Shown: positions 1-9,660, counted from the stretch's first letter. The stretch: 64,000 bases of DNA from Streptomyces sp. NBC_00461 (GCF_036013935.1 NZ_CP107902.1:3133001-3197000), one strand, 5' to 3'. Translations and numbers: made by a program. Notes: generated by a model from the letters alone, not told the origin.

Positions 1-1473
1 GCCTGGCACTTCGGCCGCAGTCGGCGTCCCGACGGGCTGCTGCTGTGGGACGTGGTCGACGAGGGGCCTCACATGCTGCACGGCCGCTGCGTCAACGCGC
101 CCGTCCGGGGCGTCACCGGGCCCGAGTTCCACGGTGTCGTGGAGGACTTCCGGCTTGCGCCCGACGAGTTCGACGCCATCCACTTCCACGACGACGACAT
201 CGCTGACGCCCAGTGGCCTGCGGCGTTCACCTTCGAGGTGCCCGAGGACCTGCCCAGCGGCGTCTACGCGGTGCGGCTGCGGGCCGAGGGCATCGAGCAG
301 CACGTGCCCTTCCTCGTCGGGCCGGGGCGCCGCCGCAAGGACGTCGCCGTCCTGTTCCCCACGGCGACCTACCTGGCTTACGCCAACGACCGGATCGCCT
401 TCGAGGCGGACGGCATGGAGATGCTCCTCGGGCACACGCCCATCGTCCACAAGGAAGACCTGGTACTGCAGGACCACCCCGAGTTCGGTCGCTCCCTCTA
501 CGAGATCCACAATGACGGGTCCGGCGTGGTGTTCGGCAGCGTCCGCCGTCCGCTGATCAGCCTGCAGCCGCGGTACCGCGCCTCGTTCATGAGCGAAGGC
601 CCCTGGGGTCTGCCCGCCGACCTGTCCCTCGTGCACTGGTTGGAGACCGCTGAGTGCGAGTTCGACGCCCTCACGGACGAGGACCTCGATCGGGAAGGCC
701 ACGACCTGCTGCGCGACTACCGCGTCGTGATCACCGGAAGCCACCCCGAATACGTCACGCGGCGCGAGCTCGACGCCCTTGAGGAGTTCACCGCGAACGG
801 CGGCCGGCTGATGTACCTGGGCGGCAACGGCTTCTTCGCGACCGTCTCCTACGACCCCGACGCCCCGCACCTGATGGAGCTGCGCCGGGCCGACGGCGGC
901 ACGCGCCCCCACCAGTCACCCTTCGCCGAACGCCGCCACACCACCTCGGGCGAGGCCAGCGGCCTGTGGCGCAACAAGGGCAAGGCACCGCAGCGTCTGG
1001 TAGGAGTCGGCATGGCGGCCCAGGGCTTCGACCGCTGCACCTACTACGAGCGCCTTGCGGACAGCCAGGATCCGCGGGCGGCCTTCGTCTTCGAAGGCGT
1101 CGGCGAGAACGAGCTCCTGGGAGACTTCGGTGTCCTCGGGGGCGGCGCGGCCGGCGCCGAGATCGACTGCTGGAACCCGGCGCTCGGCTCGCCGCCCGAA
1201 GCCCTGGTCCTGGCCACCTCCGGGCCTTTCTCCGACAACTACCTGCTGGTGACCGAGGAGATCTTCGAGATGCTCCCGGGGATGGGCGGAACCGAGCAGC
1301 CGGCGGTCCGCTCGGACATGGTCTACTGCGCGCTGGAGGGCGGCGGCGGATTCTTCTCGGTCGGCTCCATCGCCTGGACCGGGTCGCTGTCCCACAACGG
1401 GTACGACAACAACATCGCGAAGATCACAGGCAACGTACTGCGGCGCTTCCGCGACGAGAAGCCGCTGGAGTAG
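1..1473 (+). CDS. N,N-dimethylformamidase large (beta) subunit, C-terminal part (cut by window edge)
   Basis: Reading frame 1 is open from the first base to the TAG at 1471-1473, giving 490 residues with no start in view. The protein resembles the C-terminal two thirds of the large subunit of N,N-dimethylformamidase (DMFA2_C type), which hydrolyses dimethylformamide to dimethylamine and formate; family members are about 760 residues, so roughly 270 N-terminal residues lie upstream. Visible landmarks are the stretch around PTATYLAYANDR, the GSHPEYVT segment and the glycine-rich C-terminal block GGGGFFSVGSIAW, which suits a glutamine-amidotransferase-like fold. A GC-rich hairpin follows the stop. 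A nearly identical copy lacking the first 128 visible residues lies inverted at 18390-19477. Family recognition is from memory; the true substrate could be another formamide or amide. Confidence 0.8.
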   Translation, partial: AWHFGRSRRPDGLLLWDVVDEGPHMLHGRCVNAPVRGVTGPEFHGVVEDFRLAPDEFDAIHFHDDDIADAQWPAAFTFEVPEDLPSGVYAVRLRAEGIEQHVPFLVGPGRRRKDVAVLFPTATYLAYANDRIAFEADGMEMLLGHTPIVHKEDLVLQDHPEFGRSLYEIHNDGSGVVFGSVRRPLISLQPRYRASFMSEGPWGLPADLSLVHWLETAECEFDALTDEDLDREGHDLLRDYRVVITGSHPEYVTRRELDALEEFTANGGRLMYLGGNGFFATVSYDPDAPHLMELRRADGGTRPHQSPFAERRHTTSGEASGLWRNKGKAPQRLVGVGMAAQGFDRCTYYERLADSQDPRAAFVFEGVGENELLGDFGVLGGGAAGAEIDCWNPALGSPPEALVLATSGPFSDNYLLVTEEIFEMLPGMGGTEQPAVRSDMVYCALEGGGGFFSVGSIAWTGSLSHNGYDNNIAKITGNVLRRFRDEKPLE

Positions 1474-1494
1474 GCCACCCCTGCTGTCGAAGGC

Positions 1495-1520
1495 GTCCCG
1501 CTCCGCCGGCGGAGCGGGAC
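1495..1520 (+). terminator. Hairpin terminator after the dimethylformamidase gene
   Basis: Perfect inverted repeat GTCCCGCTCC / GGAGCGGGAC around a GCCGGC centre, 22 nt after the stop codon. The inverted gene copy at 18390-19477 has its own, different hairpin at the corresponding place. No clear T-tract follows, as is common in Streptomyces. Confidence 0.7.
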
Positions 1521-1687
1521 GGGAACGGCCCCGGTGGTGGACGTCCGTGGTGTCTGCCGCCGGCGGACCGGGGCTGCCCGTGGCCGCGTATTGGCCGACG
1601 AACCTCGCTGTGGATCGCAGCCCATGCCGCGCACCGGCTATCGGGACAACAAACGGGTTGTAGACACCGTCGGCCTGGACACGTCTG

Positions 1688-1995
1688 CGCCGTCCCGGCC
1701 CCTGTACGGCCCCTGAGTCTTGGCATCGACCCTCACGGCAGTCGCCCGGTCCGCGAGCGACACCCTCGATCATCAACTCAGCGGCAGGTCAGAAGGGTTG
1801 GAACTCCCCCGACCACCGCCGGACCCCAAACCCACGAGCAGCGGATTCAGTCCGTCCAGGCAAAGTTGACGCGCCGACACCCAAAAATGAACGTTTCCGC
1901 AGGTCAAAGGCCTACACAAGTGGGGCGGGTGGGACTCGAACCCACGGCCGACGGATTATGAGTCCCTTGGGGATCTTGGCGGCCCTTGCCGATCA
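1688..1995. repeat. att-like direct repeat, copy A (contains 3' half of the CAU tRNA)
   Basis: About 308 bp that recur almost base for base at 10174-10481 with a constant offset of 8486 bp; I see only a few mismatches, mostly in the last 30 bp. Bases 1920-1965 equal the 3' half (anticodon loop to acceptor end) of the intact CAU tRNA at 24954-25027, and 1828-1965 aligns without gaps to 24861-24998. This is the pattern left by site-specific integration into the 3' half of a tRNA gene. The tRNA 5' half is missing, so no functional tRNA is encoded. The motif ACGTTTCCGCAGGTCA lies at 1891-1906. Confidence 0.85.
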
Positions 1996-2458
1996 TTACC
2001 GATTCACGCCGTTCTTGCAGGCCAGACGTGCTGATCCGTGTCACCCCTGTGCAGTGCTTGTCGGTCTGTTGCTGTCCTTGTGGCCCCTCAATGGCCCCTG
2101 GGAGCCAATGAGTTGGACGCATACCACAGCAGCAGCCGCGTCCGCCCGGTTCAGCCAAGGGGATAGAACCCTCGCAGAGCGGAGTCCCTTACCGACGCGA
2201 TGATGCTCCTTCCCAGGTATCGGGGTGGAGCATCGTCCCTGACATCAAGAGGCGATCCTGTCCACCGGACTGCGCATGGACCTGGGTCGCAGCGTGCCGA
2301 TCGGATCAACCGAGGTCGACCAGGATCACGGCCTGGCGGAACGCAACGGTGTTGAGTTCCGGGGGCTGCGGAGATCTTGCTTTGAGCTTGGTGACGCGCT
2401 CCGTCCGCGATCTGGCGGCCTTCGGCGCACTCATCGACGCATGGACGTGCGAACCCAT
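1996..2458. other. Gene-free stretch right of att copy A
   Basis: No convincing gene. A stretch near 2058-2107 (CTGTTGCTGTCCTTG, then CCTCAATGG) resembles 10545-10590, which sits in the same place relative to att copy B. A degenerate CTTGCAGGCCAGACG at about 2014-2028 is a weak relative of the GTTTNCGCAGGTCAGA motif found near the other att copies. The rest looks like non-coding remnant DNA. Confidence 0.4.
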
Positions 2459-3208
2459 CTACGCCGGTTCGGTGAACTGGTCGAACACCATCACGGCGGC
2501 GCGGGTGGCGAGGGACCAGCGGTCCTCTCCTTCCGGGTCCTCCAGGTTGGGGTGTCCGGCGATCCAGCGCATGTGGAAACCGTCGAGCAGGGCGGCGATG
2601 GTGGTGGCAAGGTGTTCGACCTTGTAAGGCGCGCGCATGCGCAGCCCGTAGACGTCCAGCAGCGTCTGATACGCCTCGCAGGCGACCTCGGTGAACGACT
2701 CGCCGTAGTGCCCCAGGGCGTCGCGGACGCGGGGGTTGGCGGCGCTGGCGTAGAAGCCGAGCAGCACGCGGTAGATCGGGTCCACGCGATGGTTCTCGTG
2801 GTTGTCCGTCAGGACGTCGTTGAGAGCCTCCTGCCAGGTCGTGCCACTGTCGACCGCCTCCTTGAAACGACGGACGCTCTCCGGCAGCCCCGGGACCAGT
2901 TCAGCCTGTCGGCCGGTGAGGTGGAAGAGGAGATCCGCCTGGAAGTCGGCCTGCGCGGGCCAGATCTGGTAGATGGATCCGGTCGTGATCGCCGGTGCTG
3001 TGTCGTCGCCCAGTTGCTCCCGCATGATGCGGGTGGCTTCCTCGGTGACCCGCTTGACGCGGATATGAGCAAGGGCCGCGGAGACGGCCGCCTCACTCGT
3101 GTCGGAGGTGCCGGCGCAGACGAGCTTGGTGGCCGCTTCCAGCATGAGGGCCCGGGTCTCTTCGGGTGAGCGCCGAGGGAGCCTGCGTCTCACGGCGTCC
3201 GCCGTCAT
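2459..3208 (-). CDS. TetR/AcrR-family transcriptional regulator
   Basis: A 249-residue protein, slightly longer than the typical 190-220 for TetR regulators. The N-terminal 20-75 residues (RSPEETRALMLEAATKLV, then ITTGSIYQIWP) fit the TetR helix-turn-helix with an expanded spacer between its first helix and the recognition helix. The remainder is an alpha-helical ligand-binding domain. The start is an ATG preceded by a purine-rich GGGAGGGGAAGGAC. It is divergent from the ABC importer operon, whose promoter lies 50 bp upstream of this start, so it most likely controls the importer and itself. The inducer cannot be read from sequence; an amide or branched-chain compound is a reasonable guess from the neighbours. 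Confidence 0.8.
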   Translation of the reverse strand: MTADAVRRRLPRRSPEETRALMLEAATKLVCAGTSDTSEAAVSAALAHIRVKRVTEEATRIMREQLGDDTAPAITTGSIYQIWPAQADFQADLLFHLTGRQAELVPGLPESVRRFKEAVDSGTTWQEALNDVLTDNHENHRVDPIYRVLLGFYASAANPRVRDALGHYGESFTEVACEAYQTLLDVYGLRMRAPYKVEHLATTIAALLDGFHMRWIAGHPNLEDPEGEDRWSLATRAAVMVFDQFTEPA

Positions 3209-3257
3209 GTCCTTCCCCTCCCATTACATGATCGTTAATTCGGTGTGAACCGGGGCG

Positions 3258-3286
3258 TTGACAGGGCGCCAGCGTACACCTAGATT
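3258..3286 (+). promoter_or_regulatory. Consensus sigma-70-type promoter of the importer operon
   Basis: TTGACA (3258-3263), a 17-bp spacer, then TAGATT (3281-3286). The spacing is ideal and the -35 is a perfect consensus. It lies in the 265-bp gap between the divergent TetR gene and the substrate-binding-protein gene, leaving a leader of about 180 nt before the ATG at 3474. An AT-rich stretch at 3226-3245 just upstream is a possible operator, but no clean palindrome is visible. Confidence 0.75.
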
Positions 3287-3473
3287 CCCGATCCGTAAGA
3301 AAGTTACGAAACTCGGAAGCCGCCAATCACCTGGCCTTTCGAAGTTCCTCGGGCTGGTCCGAGACACCGGTCACCCCAGTGCGCCCGCCTGCCTTCCTCT
3401 GCCTTCCGTGCTCTCCCCGCATGCCGTGCCAGGCACCGCCGCCCTGCCGTTTTCCGATCCAGGAGGATCCCGC

Positions 3474-4787
3474 ATGCCCGTAACCTCACGTCCTCTGAGA
3501 CTCGGCCTCGTCTCCGCCGCCGTGGCGCCCCTGCTGGGTGTCGCCGCATGCGGCGGATCTGGCACCAACGCCCCCGCATCGACCGGCACCTCCGGGGGTG
3601 GCTCCTCCGCAAAGGCGGAGTCCCGCCAGGCGAGTGACGTCGTGACCGACTACCTCGCCTACGTCGGTGGAAAGGCGGGCAAGGCCGACGCCGGCCTCGA
3701 ACCGGTCACCCTGGGCTGGGTGAACGTCGAAGGCGGCCCCGGCGGCAACCCCGAAGCCACCCTGGGCGCCCGCGCCGCCGTGAAGTACGTCAACGACACG
3801 TTGGGCGGTATCGGCGGGCACCCGCTGAAACTGAACGTCTGCACGGTCGTGTCCGCCGAGGAGGAGGGGCAGAAATGCGGCCAGCAACTACTCGGCGACA
3901 AGGAAGTCTCTGCCATCGGCGCGGGCAACCTCTACCTCGGAGACGCCTCCTTCAACTCCGTGATCGCGGGGAAGAAGCCCGTGCTGGTCGGAGTGGCGAC
4001 CGGCCCGACCATGCCCACCGCGAAGAACACCTTCAGTACGTTCGGTGACCTGCCGCACATCTTCGGTACCTGGGGCACGTATGCCCGTGACGTGCTGAAG
4101 GCGAAGACCGCGGCGGTGATCCACACGAACACGCCCGGCGACAAGATCGCCTCCGGGGCAGCGGTGAAGGGCCTGGAAGCGGCCGGCCTGAAGGTGAAGT
4201 CCGTCGGATTCGACGCGCAGTCCACCGACCTGATCGGCCCGGTCACCGCGGCCGGGGCGAACACCGCGGATGTCGTGGTGCCCATCTCCATCGGTGGCGG
4301 ATGCGTCGGGATCGCCAAGGCACTGAAGCAGCTCAATGTCACCAAGCCGGTGGTCTCCACACCGCTGTGCATGTCCCCCGATGTCGCCCAGGGGCTCGGT
4401 GGGGACCTGCCCACCTGGACGTACGGCGTCGCCCAGACGCTGCCGATGGACCCCTCGGCCGCCGACTCCAAGGCGTTCCTGAAGGCCTCGGCAGAGGCCG
4501 GGCTGGGCAAGGACGACCAGTCCAAGGTGTTCGCGCCGCTGGGCTGGAGCACTGTCCTCACATACGCGAAGGTGCTCAACGCCATCGGCCCGGACAAGAT
4601 CACTCCCGCGTCGGTGACCGAGCAGCTCAAGAAGTTCCCCGGGCCGGTCATCATGGGCGCCGCAGAGGTCAAGTGCGGCAAGTACCCGGACGCCGCCGCT
4701 GTCTGCAACGACCAGGCGAGGTTCTACCAGTACGAGGGCAAGGGCCAGTTCAAGCCCCTGACCGACTGGATCCGCCCGCCCCAGTGA
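3474..4787 (+). CDS. HAAT-type ABC transporter substrate-binding lipoprotein
   Basis: A 437-residue extracytoplasmic binding protein of the branched-chain amino acid/amide (Peripla_BP_6, LivJ-like) family. The ATG at 3474 is chosen because AGGAGG lies just upstream and it starts a lipoprotein signal (hydrophobic stretch ending in the lipobox GVAAC, Cys about residue 24). The open frame extends upstream to 3258 but without these signals. A Ser/Gly/Thr-rich linker follows, then two lobes from about residue 75 (PVTLGWVNVEGGPGGNPEA) to the end. It is the first gene of an operon with a fused permease and two ATPases, so it delivers ligand to that importer. Ligand unknown; the nearby dimethylformamidase suggests amides, but this is inference. 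Confidence 0.88.
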   Translation: MPVTSRPLRLGLVSAAVAPLLGVAACGGSGTNAPASTGTSGGGSSAKAESRQASDVVTDYLAYVGGKAGKADAGLEPVTLGWVNVEGGPGGNPEATLGARAAVKYVNDTLGGIGGHPLKLNVCTVVSAEEEGQKCGQQLLGDKEVSAIGAGNLYLGDASFNSVIAGKKPVLVGVATGPTMPTAKNTFSTFGDLPHIFGTWGTYARDVLKAKTAAVIHTNTPGDKIASGAAVKGLEAAGLKVKSVGFDAQSTDLIGPVTAAGANTADVVVPISIGGGCVGIAKALKQLNVTKPVVSTPLCMSPDVAQGLGGDLPTWTYGVAQTLPMDPSAADSKAFLKASAEAGLGKDDQSKVFAPLGWSTVLTYAKVLNAIGPDKITPASVTEQLKKFPGPVIMGAAEVKCGKYPDAAAVCNDQARFYQYEGKGQFKPLTDWIRPPQ

Positions 4788-4872
4788 GACCCGCCCGCCC
4801 CCGCCGCCGCTGAGGCTGCACGCCCTCGCGGGACGCAGCCTCAGCAGCGCGGATTCGCGGATTCGCGGACTC

Positions 4873-6918
4873 ATGACAGGAGTCATGAAATTGGAACAGA
4901 TCCTGCTCTTCGCCGTGCTCGGCCTCGGCCAGGGGGCACTGATCGCCGGCATCGCGCTCGGCGTCGTGGTCACCTACCGGGGCTCGGGCATCATCAACCT
5001 GTCCACCGGCGCCGTCGCCATGGTCTCGGCCTATGCCTTCTGGGCCCTGACCACCGGTTTCTTCGGGTTCACGCTGCCCGTCGGGCCCGCTCTCGCCGGG
5101 GCCCTCGCGGTCGCGGTCGCCGTCGGAGTGCTCACGGAGGTGGCGGTCTTCAAGCCGCTGCGAACCGTCTCGCCCCTGGCCAAACTCGCGGCCTCCCTCG
5201 GTATCCTGCTCACCCTGCAGGCCACCGTGCTCCTGGTCTTCGGGGTTCAGCCGCAGCAGGCACCGAGCATCCTTCCGGCCGGCACCGTCACCATGCTGGG
5301 CATCACCACACCCTCCGACCGCTTCGTCCTGGCCGGACTGGTCGTCGTGATCGCCCTGGTCCTCGGGTCCTTGTACCGGTGGAGCCGCTTCGGCCTGGCC
5401 ACCCGCGCGGCCGCGGAGAACGAACAGGCCGCTCTGCTGGCAGGCCTGTCACCCAACAGCGTCTCGATGGCCAACACACTCCTGGCCGCCCTGGTCGCCG
5501 GGCTGCTCGGTGTCCTGGCCGCGCCCATCGTCCAGGTCGACTCCATGACGCTCCCCCTGCAGGTGGTCCCGGCCCTGGCCGCCGCCCTCTTCGCCGGGTT
5601 CACCTCGCTGTGGATCGCCTGCACCGCGGGCATCCTCATCGGAGTGCTCCAGTCGATCGTGTACTACCTGTCCACGCAGAGCTGGTTCCCGACCGACAGC
5701 GGCAACGCCATGCCCGGCCTCCAGCAGCTCCTCGTCTTCGCCCTGATGGTCGTCGCCCTGTACGTGCGCGGCGCCGGTCTGCCGCGCCGCGGTGAAAGCG
5801 TCGAACAGCGGCTGCCCGCGGTGCCCCTGCCCGAGCGGCTGCTGCGTCCCGCCCTGATATCCGCCGCGGTCGCCGTCGTCGCACTGATCGTGCTCCCGTT
5901 CGACTTCCGCCAGGCGCTCACGAACTCGATGATCGGCATGGTCATCGTCCTGTCGTACGTCGTCATCACCGGCTACGTCGGACAGATCTCCGTGATGCAG
6001 CTCGCGATCTCCGGAACCGCGGGCTTCGTCCTCTCCCACCTCTCGGTCGGGTGGGGGATCCCGTTCCCGTTCTCCGCCCTCGGCGCGATGGTGCTGGCCA
6101 CCCTGCTCGGAGTGGCCGCGGGCGTCTCCGCCTTGCGGGTGCGGGGTGTGAGCCTGGCCGTCGTCACCCTGGCCGCGGCCCTGGCCATGGAACAGGCGCT
6201 GTTCAACAACACCTGGTTCGGCGGGACGGCCGGAGTGTCCGTACCCCCGCCGCGCCTGTTCGGGATCGACCTCGGACCGAAGGCGGACTTCCGCGGCTTG
6301 GACGGCAACGAACCCAGCCCCATGTTCGGCTTCCTCGTCCTGGCCGTCACCGTCGCGCTCGGACTGTACGTCGCCCATCTCAGGCGCACCGGACTCGGCC
6401 GGCGGATGCTCGCCGTCCGCTCCAACGAGCGCGCCGCTGCGGCGGCCGGTGTCGACGTGCGGGCGGTGAAGATCGCCGCGTTCGCGATCAGTTCCTTCAT
6501 CGCCAGCGCCGCCGGCACCCTCTACGGCTACAACTTCGGCTCGATCAGCGCCGCCCGCTTCACCGCTCTGGCCGCCCTCGGCCTGATCGGATTCGCCTAC
6601 ATCGGCGGCATCACGATGGTGTCCGGAGCCGTGATCGCGGGGCTGATGTCCACCGAGGCGCTGCTGCCCCACGCGCTGGACAAGTGGTTCGGGATCAAGG
6701 GGACCTGGGCCCTGCTCTTCGGCGGCGTCTCCCTGATCGTGACGCTGATCGCCAACCCCGACGGCATCGCGGGCGCCGCCCACCGCCGGAGGACGGCGAA
6801 GAGGGCGAAACGTGCGGCGGCCACGACGGGACCACCGAGCGACAGCGCATCCACCGTCGGCTCCCCGGAGATCCGCCCCGGCCGTACCGCTGCCGACGCC
6901 AAGGAGGTCGCATCGTGA
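4873..6918 (+). CDS. Fused LivH-LivM branched-chain-type ABC permease
   Basis: A 681-residue membrane protein joining the two permease subunits normally encoded separately. Residues about 1-300 are LivH-like (GALIAGIALGVVVTYRGSG, several membrane segments), followed by a charged linker near 305-325 and a LivM-like half from about 330 to 640 with the typical EAA-like segment TGLGRRMLAVRSNERAAAAAG. The C-terminal 40 residues are polar and probably cytoplasmic. Two ATG codons (4873 and 4885) are possible starts; neither has an ideal ribosome-binding site, and 4873 is kept. The stop overlaps the GTG of the next gene (GTGA), indicating translational coupling. Such fusions are known in actinobacterial HAAT importers. 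Confidence 0.88.
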   Translation: MTGVMKLEQILLFAVLGLGQGALIAGIALGVVVTYRGSGIINLSTGAVAMVSAYAFWALTTGFFGFTLPVGPALAGALAVAVAVGVLTEVAVFKPLRTVSPLAKLAASLGILLTLQATVLLVFGVQPQQAPSILPAGTVTMLGITTPSDRFVLAGLVVVIALVLGSLYRWSRFGLATRAAAENEQAALLAGLSPNSVSMANTLLAALVAGLLGVLAAPIVQVDSMTLPLQVVPALAAALFAGFTSLWIACTAGILIGVLQSIVYYLSTQSWFPTDSGNAMPGLQQLLVFALMVVALYVRGAGLPRRGESVEQRLPAVPLPERLLRPALISAAVAVVALIVLPFDFRQALTNSMIGMVIVLSYVVITGYVGQISVMQLAISGTAGFVLSHLSVGWGIPFPFSALGAMVLATLLGVAAGVSALRVRGVSLAVVTLAAALAMEQALFNNTWFGGTAGVSVPPPRLFGIDLGPKADFRGLDGNEPSPMFGFLVLAVTVALGLYVAHLRRTGLGRRMLAVRSNERAAAAAGVDVRAVKIAAFAISSFIASAAGTLYGYNFGSISAARFTALAALGLIGFAYIGGITMVSGAVIAGLMSTEALLPHALDKWFGIKGTWALLFGGVSLIVTLIANPDGIAGAAHRRRTAKRAKRAAATTGPPSDSASTVGSPEIRPGRTAADAKEVAS

Positions 6919-7730
6919 ACGTGCTCTCTGTCCAGCAGTTGGGCGTCAGCTACGGCGGCGTCCACGCGCTCAGCGATGTCTCCCTGGAGGTCGGCGAGGG
7001 CCAACTCGTGGGGCTCATCGGCCCCAACGGGGCCGGCAAGACCACCTTCGTGGACGCGGTCACCGGCCTCGTCACCGCCCGGGGAAGGGTGGAACTGGAC
7101 GGCAAGGACCTGACCGGACGGCCGCCCCATGTACGGGCCCGCCGAGGGCTCGCCCGCACCTTCCAGAGCAGCGAACTCTTCGAAGACCTCACGGTCACGG
7201 AGAACCTCCAGGTCACGGCGGACCCTTCGACGTGGTGGACCGCGCTCGGCGAGACCTTCGGCCGCCGCCCGCCCTCGAACCCCGCTGTCCCGGAGGCCCT
7301 CTCCGCCCTGGGGCTGGAGGACCTGGCCGACGCCTCGGCAAGCGAGCTGTCCCAGGGCAGACGCAAACTCGTCGGTGTGGCGCGGGCGTTGGCGGCCCGG
7401 CCCCGCGTCATCTGTCTCGACGAACCCGCGGCCGGCCTGGACACGACGGAGAGCGCCGAACTCGGACACAGACTGCGCGCGGTCGCTGACGCCGGCACCG
7501 CGCTGCTCCTCATCGACCACGACATGAGCCTCGTGATGGGGATCTGCGACCACATCGTCGTCCTGGAGTTCGGCAAGGTGATCGCCTCCGGGACACCGGC
7601 ACAGGTCCGAACCGACCCAGCCGTCATCGCCGCCTACCTCGGGGCTTCCGCCGCCCAGCCCGCCAGCGCGTCCGGCACTTCGGGCAATGGCTCCGCCAAG
7701 GCCCTCACCAGCACACCGGAGACACCATGA
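6915..7730 (+). CDS. ABC importer ATP-binding protein, LivG-like
   Basis: A 271-residue ATPase. GTG at 6915 is chosen: AAGGAGG lies just upstream and the start overlaps the permease stop; the frame is open further upstream but is a shadow of the permease. Walker [10 protein letters not shown] is near residue 38, the signature ELSQGRRK near 147, Walker [13 protein letters not shown] near 167, and the switch His in LLLIDHDM near 200. The insertion with the RTFQ-type segment ([11 protein letters not shown]) is typical of the LivG branch. A low-complexity Ala/Ser/Gly tail of about 30 residues ends the protein. It overlaps the next ATPase gene by an ATGA junction. Confidence 0.88.
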   Translation: MNVLSVQQLGVSYGGVHALSDVSLEVGEGQLVGLIGPNGAGKTTFVDAVTGLVTARGRVELDGKDLTGRPPHVRARRGLARTFQSSELFEDLTVTENLQVTADPSTWWTALGETFGRRPPSNPAVPEALSALGLEDLADASASELSQGRRKLVGVARALAARPRVICLDEPAAGLDTTESAELGHRLRAVADAGTALLLIDHDMSLVMGICDHIVVLEFGKVIASGTPAQVRTDPAVIAAYLGASAAQPASASGTSGNGSAKALTSTPETP

Positions 7731-8440
7731 GTACCCCAGTCCTGGAGGTGGCCGGCCTCACCGCCGGATACGACGGAGCCGCTGTCATCCGCGGGATCGA
7801 CCTCGAAGTGGGCGAGGGAGAAGTCGTCGCCCTCCTCGGGGCCAACGGAGCGGGGAAGACCACCACACTCAAGGCCGTCTCCGCCCTGTTGCGCCCTCTT
7901 GCAGGCACGATCACCTTCAACGGAACGGACCTCGGCAGGATTCCGGCAGCGACGCGCGCCCGCCTCGGCATCGCCCACGTCCCGGAAGGACGCGGCATCT
8001 TCTCCGGCCTCACGGTGGTGGAACACCTGCGCCTCAGTCACCGGGGCGAGCGCCTCGACCAGACGGCCGCCGAGCGTTACTTCCCCGCCCTGTCCCGCCT
8101 CCAGGACCGCAAGGCAGGACTGCTCTCCGGCGGCGAGCAGCAGATGCTCGCCATGGGACGAGCCCTGGCCCGCGGCCCCAAGCTGCTCCTGCTCGACGAG
8201 CTCAGCCTCGGCCTGGCACCCATCATCGTCGAGGAGTTGCTGCCCATCGTCAGGCGCTATGCCGACGACACCGGCTGCGGGGTGCTGCTCGTCGAACAGC
8301 ACGTCGGGCTCGCCCTCGACATCGCCGACCGCGGCTACGTCCTGTCCCACGGCGAGATCACCACGCATGCCACGGCCCGGGAACTCCGGGCCGACCAGTC
8401 CCGGATCGTCGCCGGCTACCTCGGCGAACAGCACGCCTGA
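7727..8440 (+). CDS. ABC importer ATP-binding protein, LivF-like
   Basis: A 237-residue ATPase, the usual LivF length. Walker [10 protein letters not shown] lies near residue 38, the signature LSGGEQQML near 136, Walker [13 protein letters not shown] near 155 and the switch His in VEQHV near 190. The LivF-typical HVPEGRGIF segment is present near residue 84. The ATG overlaps the stop of the preceding LivG-like gene (ATGA), so all four importer genes form one transcription and translation unit. It pairs with the LivG-like subunit on the cytoplasmic face of the fused permease. Confidence 0.88.
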   Translation: MSTPVLEVAGLTAGYDGAAVIRGIDLEVGEGEVVALLGANGAGKTTTLKAVSALLRPLAGTITFNGTDLGRIPAATRARLGIAHVPEGRGIFSGLTVVEHLRLSHRGERLDQTAAERYFPALSRLQDRKAGLLSGGEQQMLAMGRALARGPKLLLLDELSLGLAPIIVEELLPIVRRYADDTGCGVLLVEQHVGLALDIADRGYVLSHGEITTHATARELRADQSRIVAGYLGEQHA

Positions 8441-8566
8441 CCCGGCCGGGCGGCCCCAACCGCCCGACACCACAACCCCCGTGAGCCCGAACCGCTCGGG
8501 CAGCCCACCCCCTACGACCCGGCGGGGCACTCAGGGCTGCCCCGCATACCCAGGACAAGGAGTCCG

Positions 8567-9421
8567 ATGTTCACCTTCGACAGCGAAGACGGCGTCCAGA
8601 TCCACGTGCACGTATGGAAGCCGGACACCCCACCGCGAGCCGTCGTCCAGATAGCCCACGGCATGGGAGAGCACGCCGGCCGTTACGCCCCCCTCGCGGC
8701 GGAGCTGACCGCTCAGGGATACACCGTCTATGCCAACGATCACCGCGGACACGGGCTGAGCAGGCACGCCGAGCCCGGTCATCTCGGGGACGACGGCTGG
8801 AACCGACTCGTCAGTGACATGGCCACCCAGTCGGAGACCATCCGCGAGCAGCACCCCGGCCTGCCCCTGGTGCTGCTCGGGCACAGCCTCGGTTCCTTCG
8901 CCTCGCAGCAGTACGTCCTGGACCACTCCCACCTGATCGACGCACTCGCCCTCGCCGGCACCACCGCGGTCGACGTCATGCTCGCGGCACAGGCGCGGGA
9001 CGCCGCGGAGGGAGGAGACCCGTTGCTCGCGCTCAACCAGGCGTTCCAGCCCAGCCGCACGCCGTTCGACTGGCTCAGCCGGGACGAACCGGCCGTCGAC
9101 GCCTACCTCGCCGACCCCATGTGCGGCTTCAGCCTCGACGCCCAGGGCATGGCCGACATCACCATCGCCTCGACGTCACTTGCCCAGCCCAAGGGAATCC
9201 CGGCGGATCTGCCCATCTGCGTCCTGGTCGGGGATCACGACCCGCTGAACGCCGATCTCTCACTCAGCAACCTGCTTGTCGAACGCTACGGCGAGGCCGG
9301 CCTCAACGACGTGACGTATCTCAGATACCCCGAAGCCCGCCACGAACTGTTCCACGAGACCAACAGACAGGAGATCGTCAGCGACCTGCTGGCCTGGCTG
9401 AACCGCGTCCTCGCCCGCTGA
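8567..9421 (+). CDS. Alpha/beta hydrolase, lysophospholipase/monoacylglycerol-lipase type
   Basis: A 284-residue serine hydrolase of the Hydrolase_4 (S33-like) family. The oxyanion/HG region is IAHGMGEHAGRYAPL (about residues 30-44), the nucleophile elbow GHSLGSF has Ser near 106, the acid is probably the Asp in VGDHDPLN (about residue 226), and the catalytic His is in ARHELFHE near 264. The ATG has AAGGAG upstream. It starts 126 bp after the importer operon on the same strand and may be co-transcribed. The substrate could be an ester or amide; monoacylglycerol lipase is only the nearest family name. Confidence 0.8.
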   Translation: MFTFDSEDGVQIHVHVWKPDTPPRAVVQIAHGMGEHAGRYAPLAAELTAQGYTVYANDHRGHGLSRHAEPGHLGDDGWNRLVSDMATQSETIREQHPGLPLVLLGHSLGSFASQQYVLDHSHLIDALALAGTTAVDVMLAAQARDAAEGGDPLLALNQAFQPSRTPFDWLSRDEPAVDAYLADPMCGFSLDAQGMADITIASTSLAQPKGIPADLPICVLVGDHDPLNADLSLSNLLVERYGEAGLNDVTYLRYPEARHELFHETNRQEIVSDLLAWLNRVLAR

Positions 9422-9460
9422 CCCCGGCGCTGGGGACAGCGTCCCGGGGACCGCGAACGG

Positions 9461-9660
9461 TTACGGGGCGGGCGGCTGCCAGGCAGACGGCCACGGTTGG
9501 CCCCTCGCCGTCGACGCGGTGAAGGTGTCCTCGTTGGCAGGCTTGCCGGTCACATTGCCCCGGACGACGTCGACTCGGGCCAACTTTGATATCACCGCGC
9601 CCAGCTGGGGTCGCCGGTCAGGGCCACGTTGACGGTCCGCGTGACCTTGGTGTCCTCCGA
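9461..9660 (-). pseudogene. Degenerate coding remnant
   Basis: On the minus strand, fragments such as VTRTVNVALTGDPSWA and RVDVVRGNVTGKPAN, ending PSAWQPPAP and a stop at 9461, look like the decayed C-terminal end of a secreted or phosphoesterase-like protein. Reading frames are broken and no start is visible. I cannot name the family with confidence. Confidence 0.3.

Noticed and set aside
2276..3169. 297-codon plus-strand frame over the TetR gene
   Set aside because: Antisense to a convincing TetR protein with a good ribosome-binding site.
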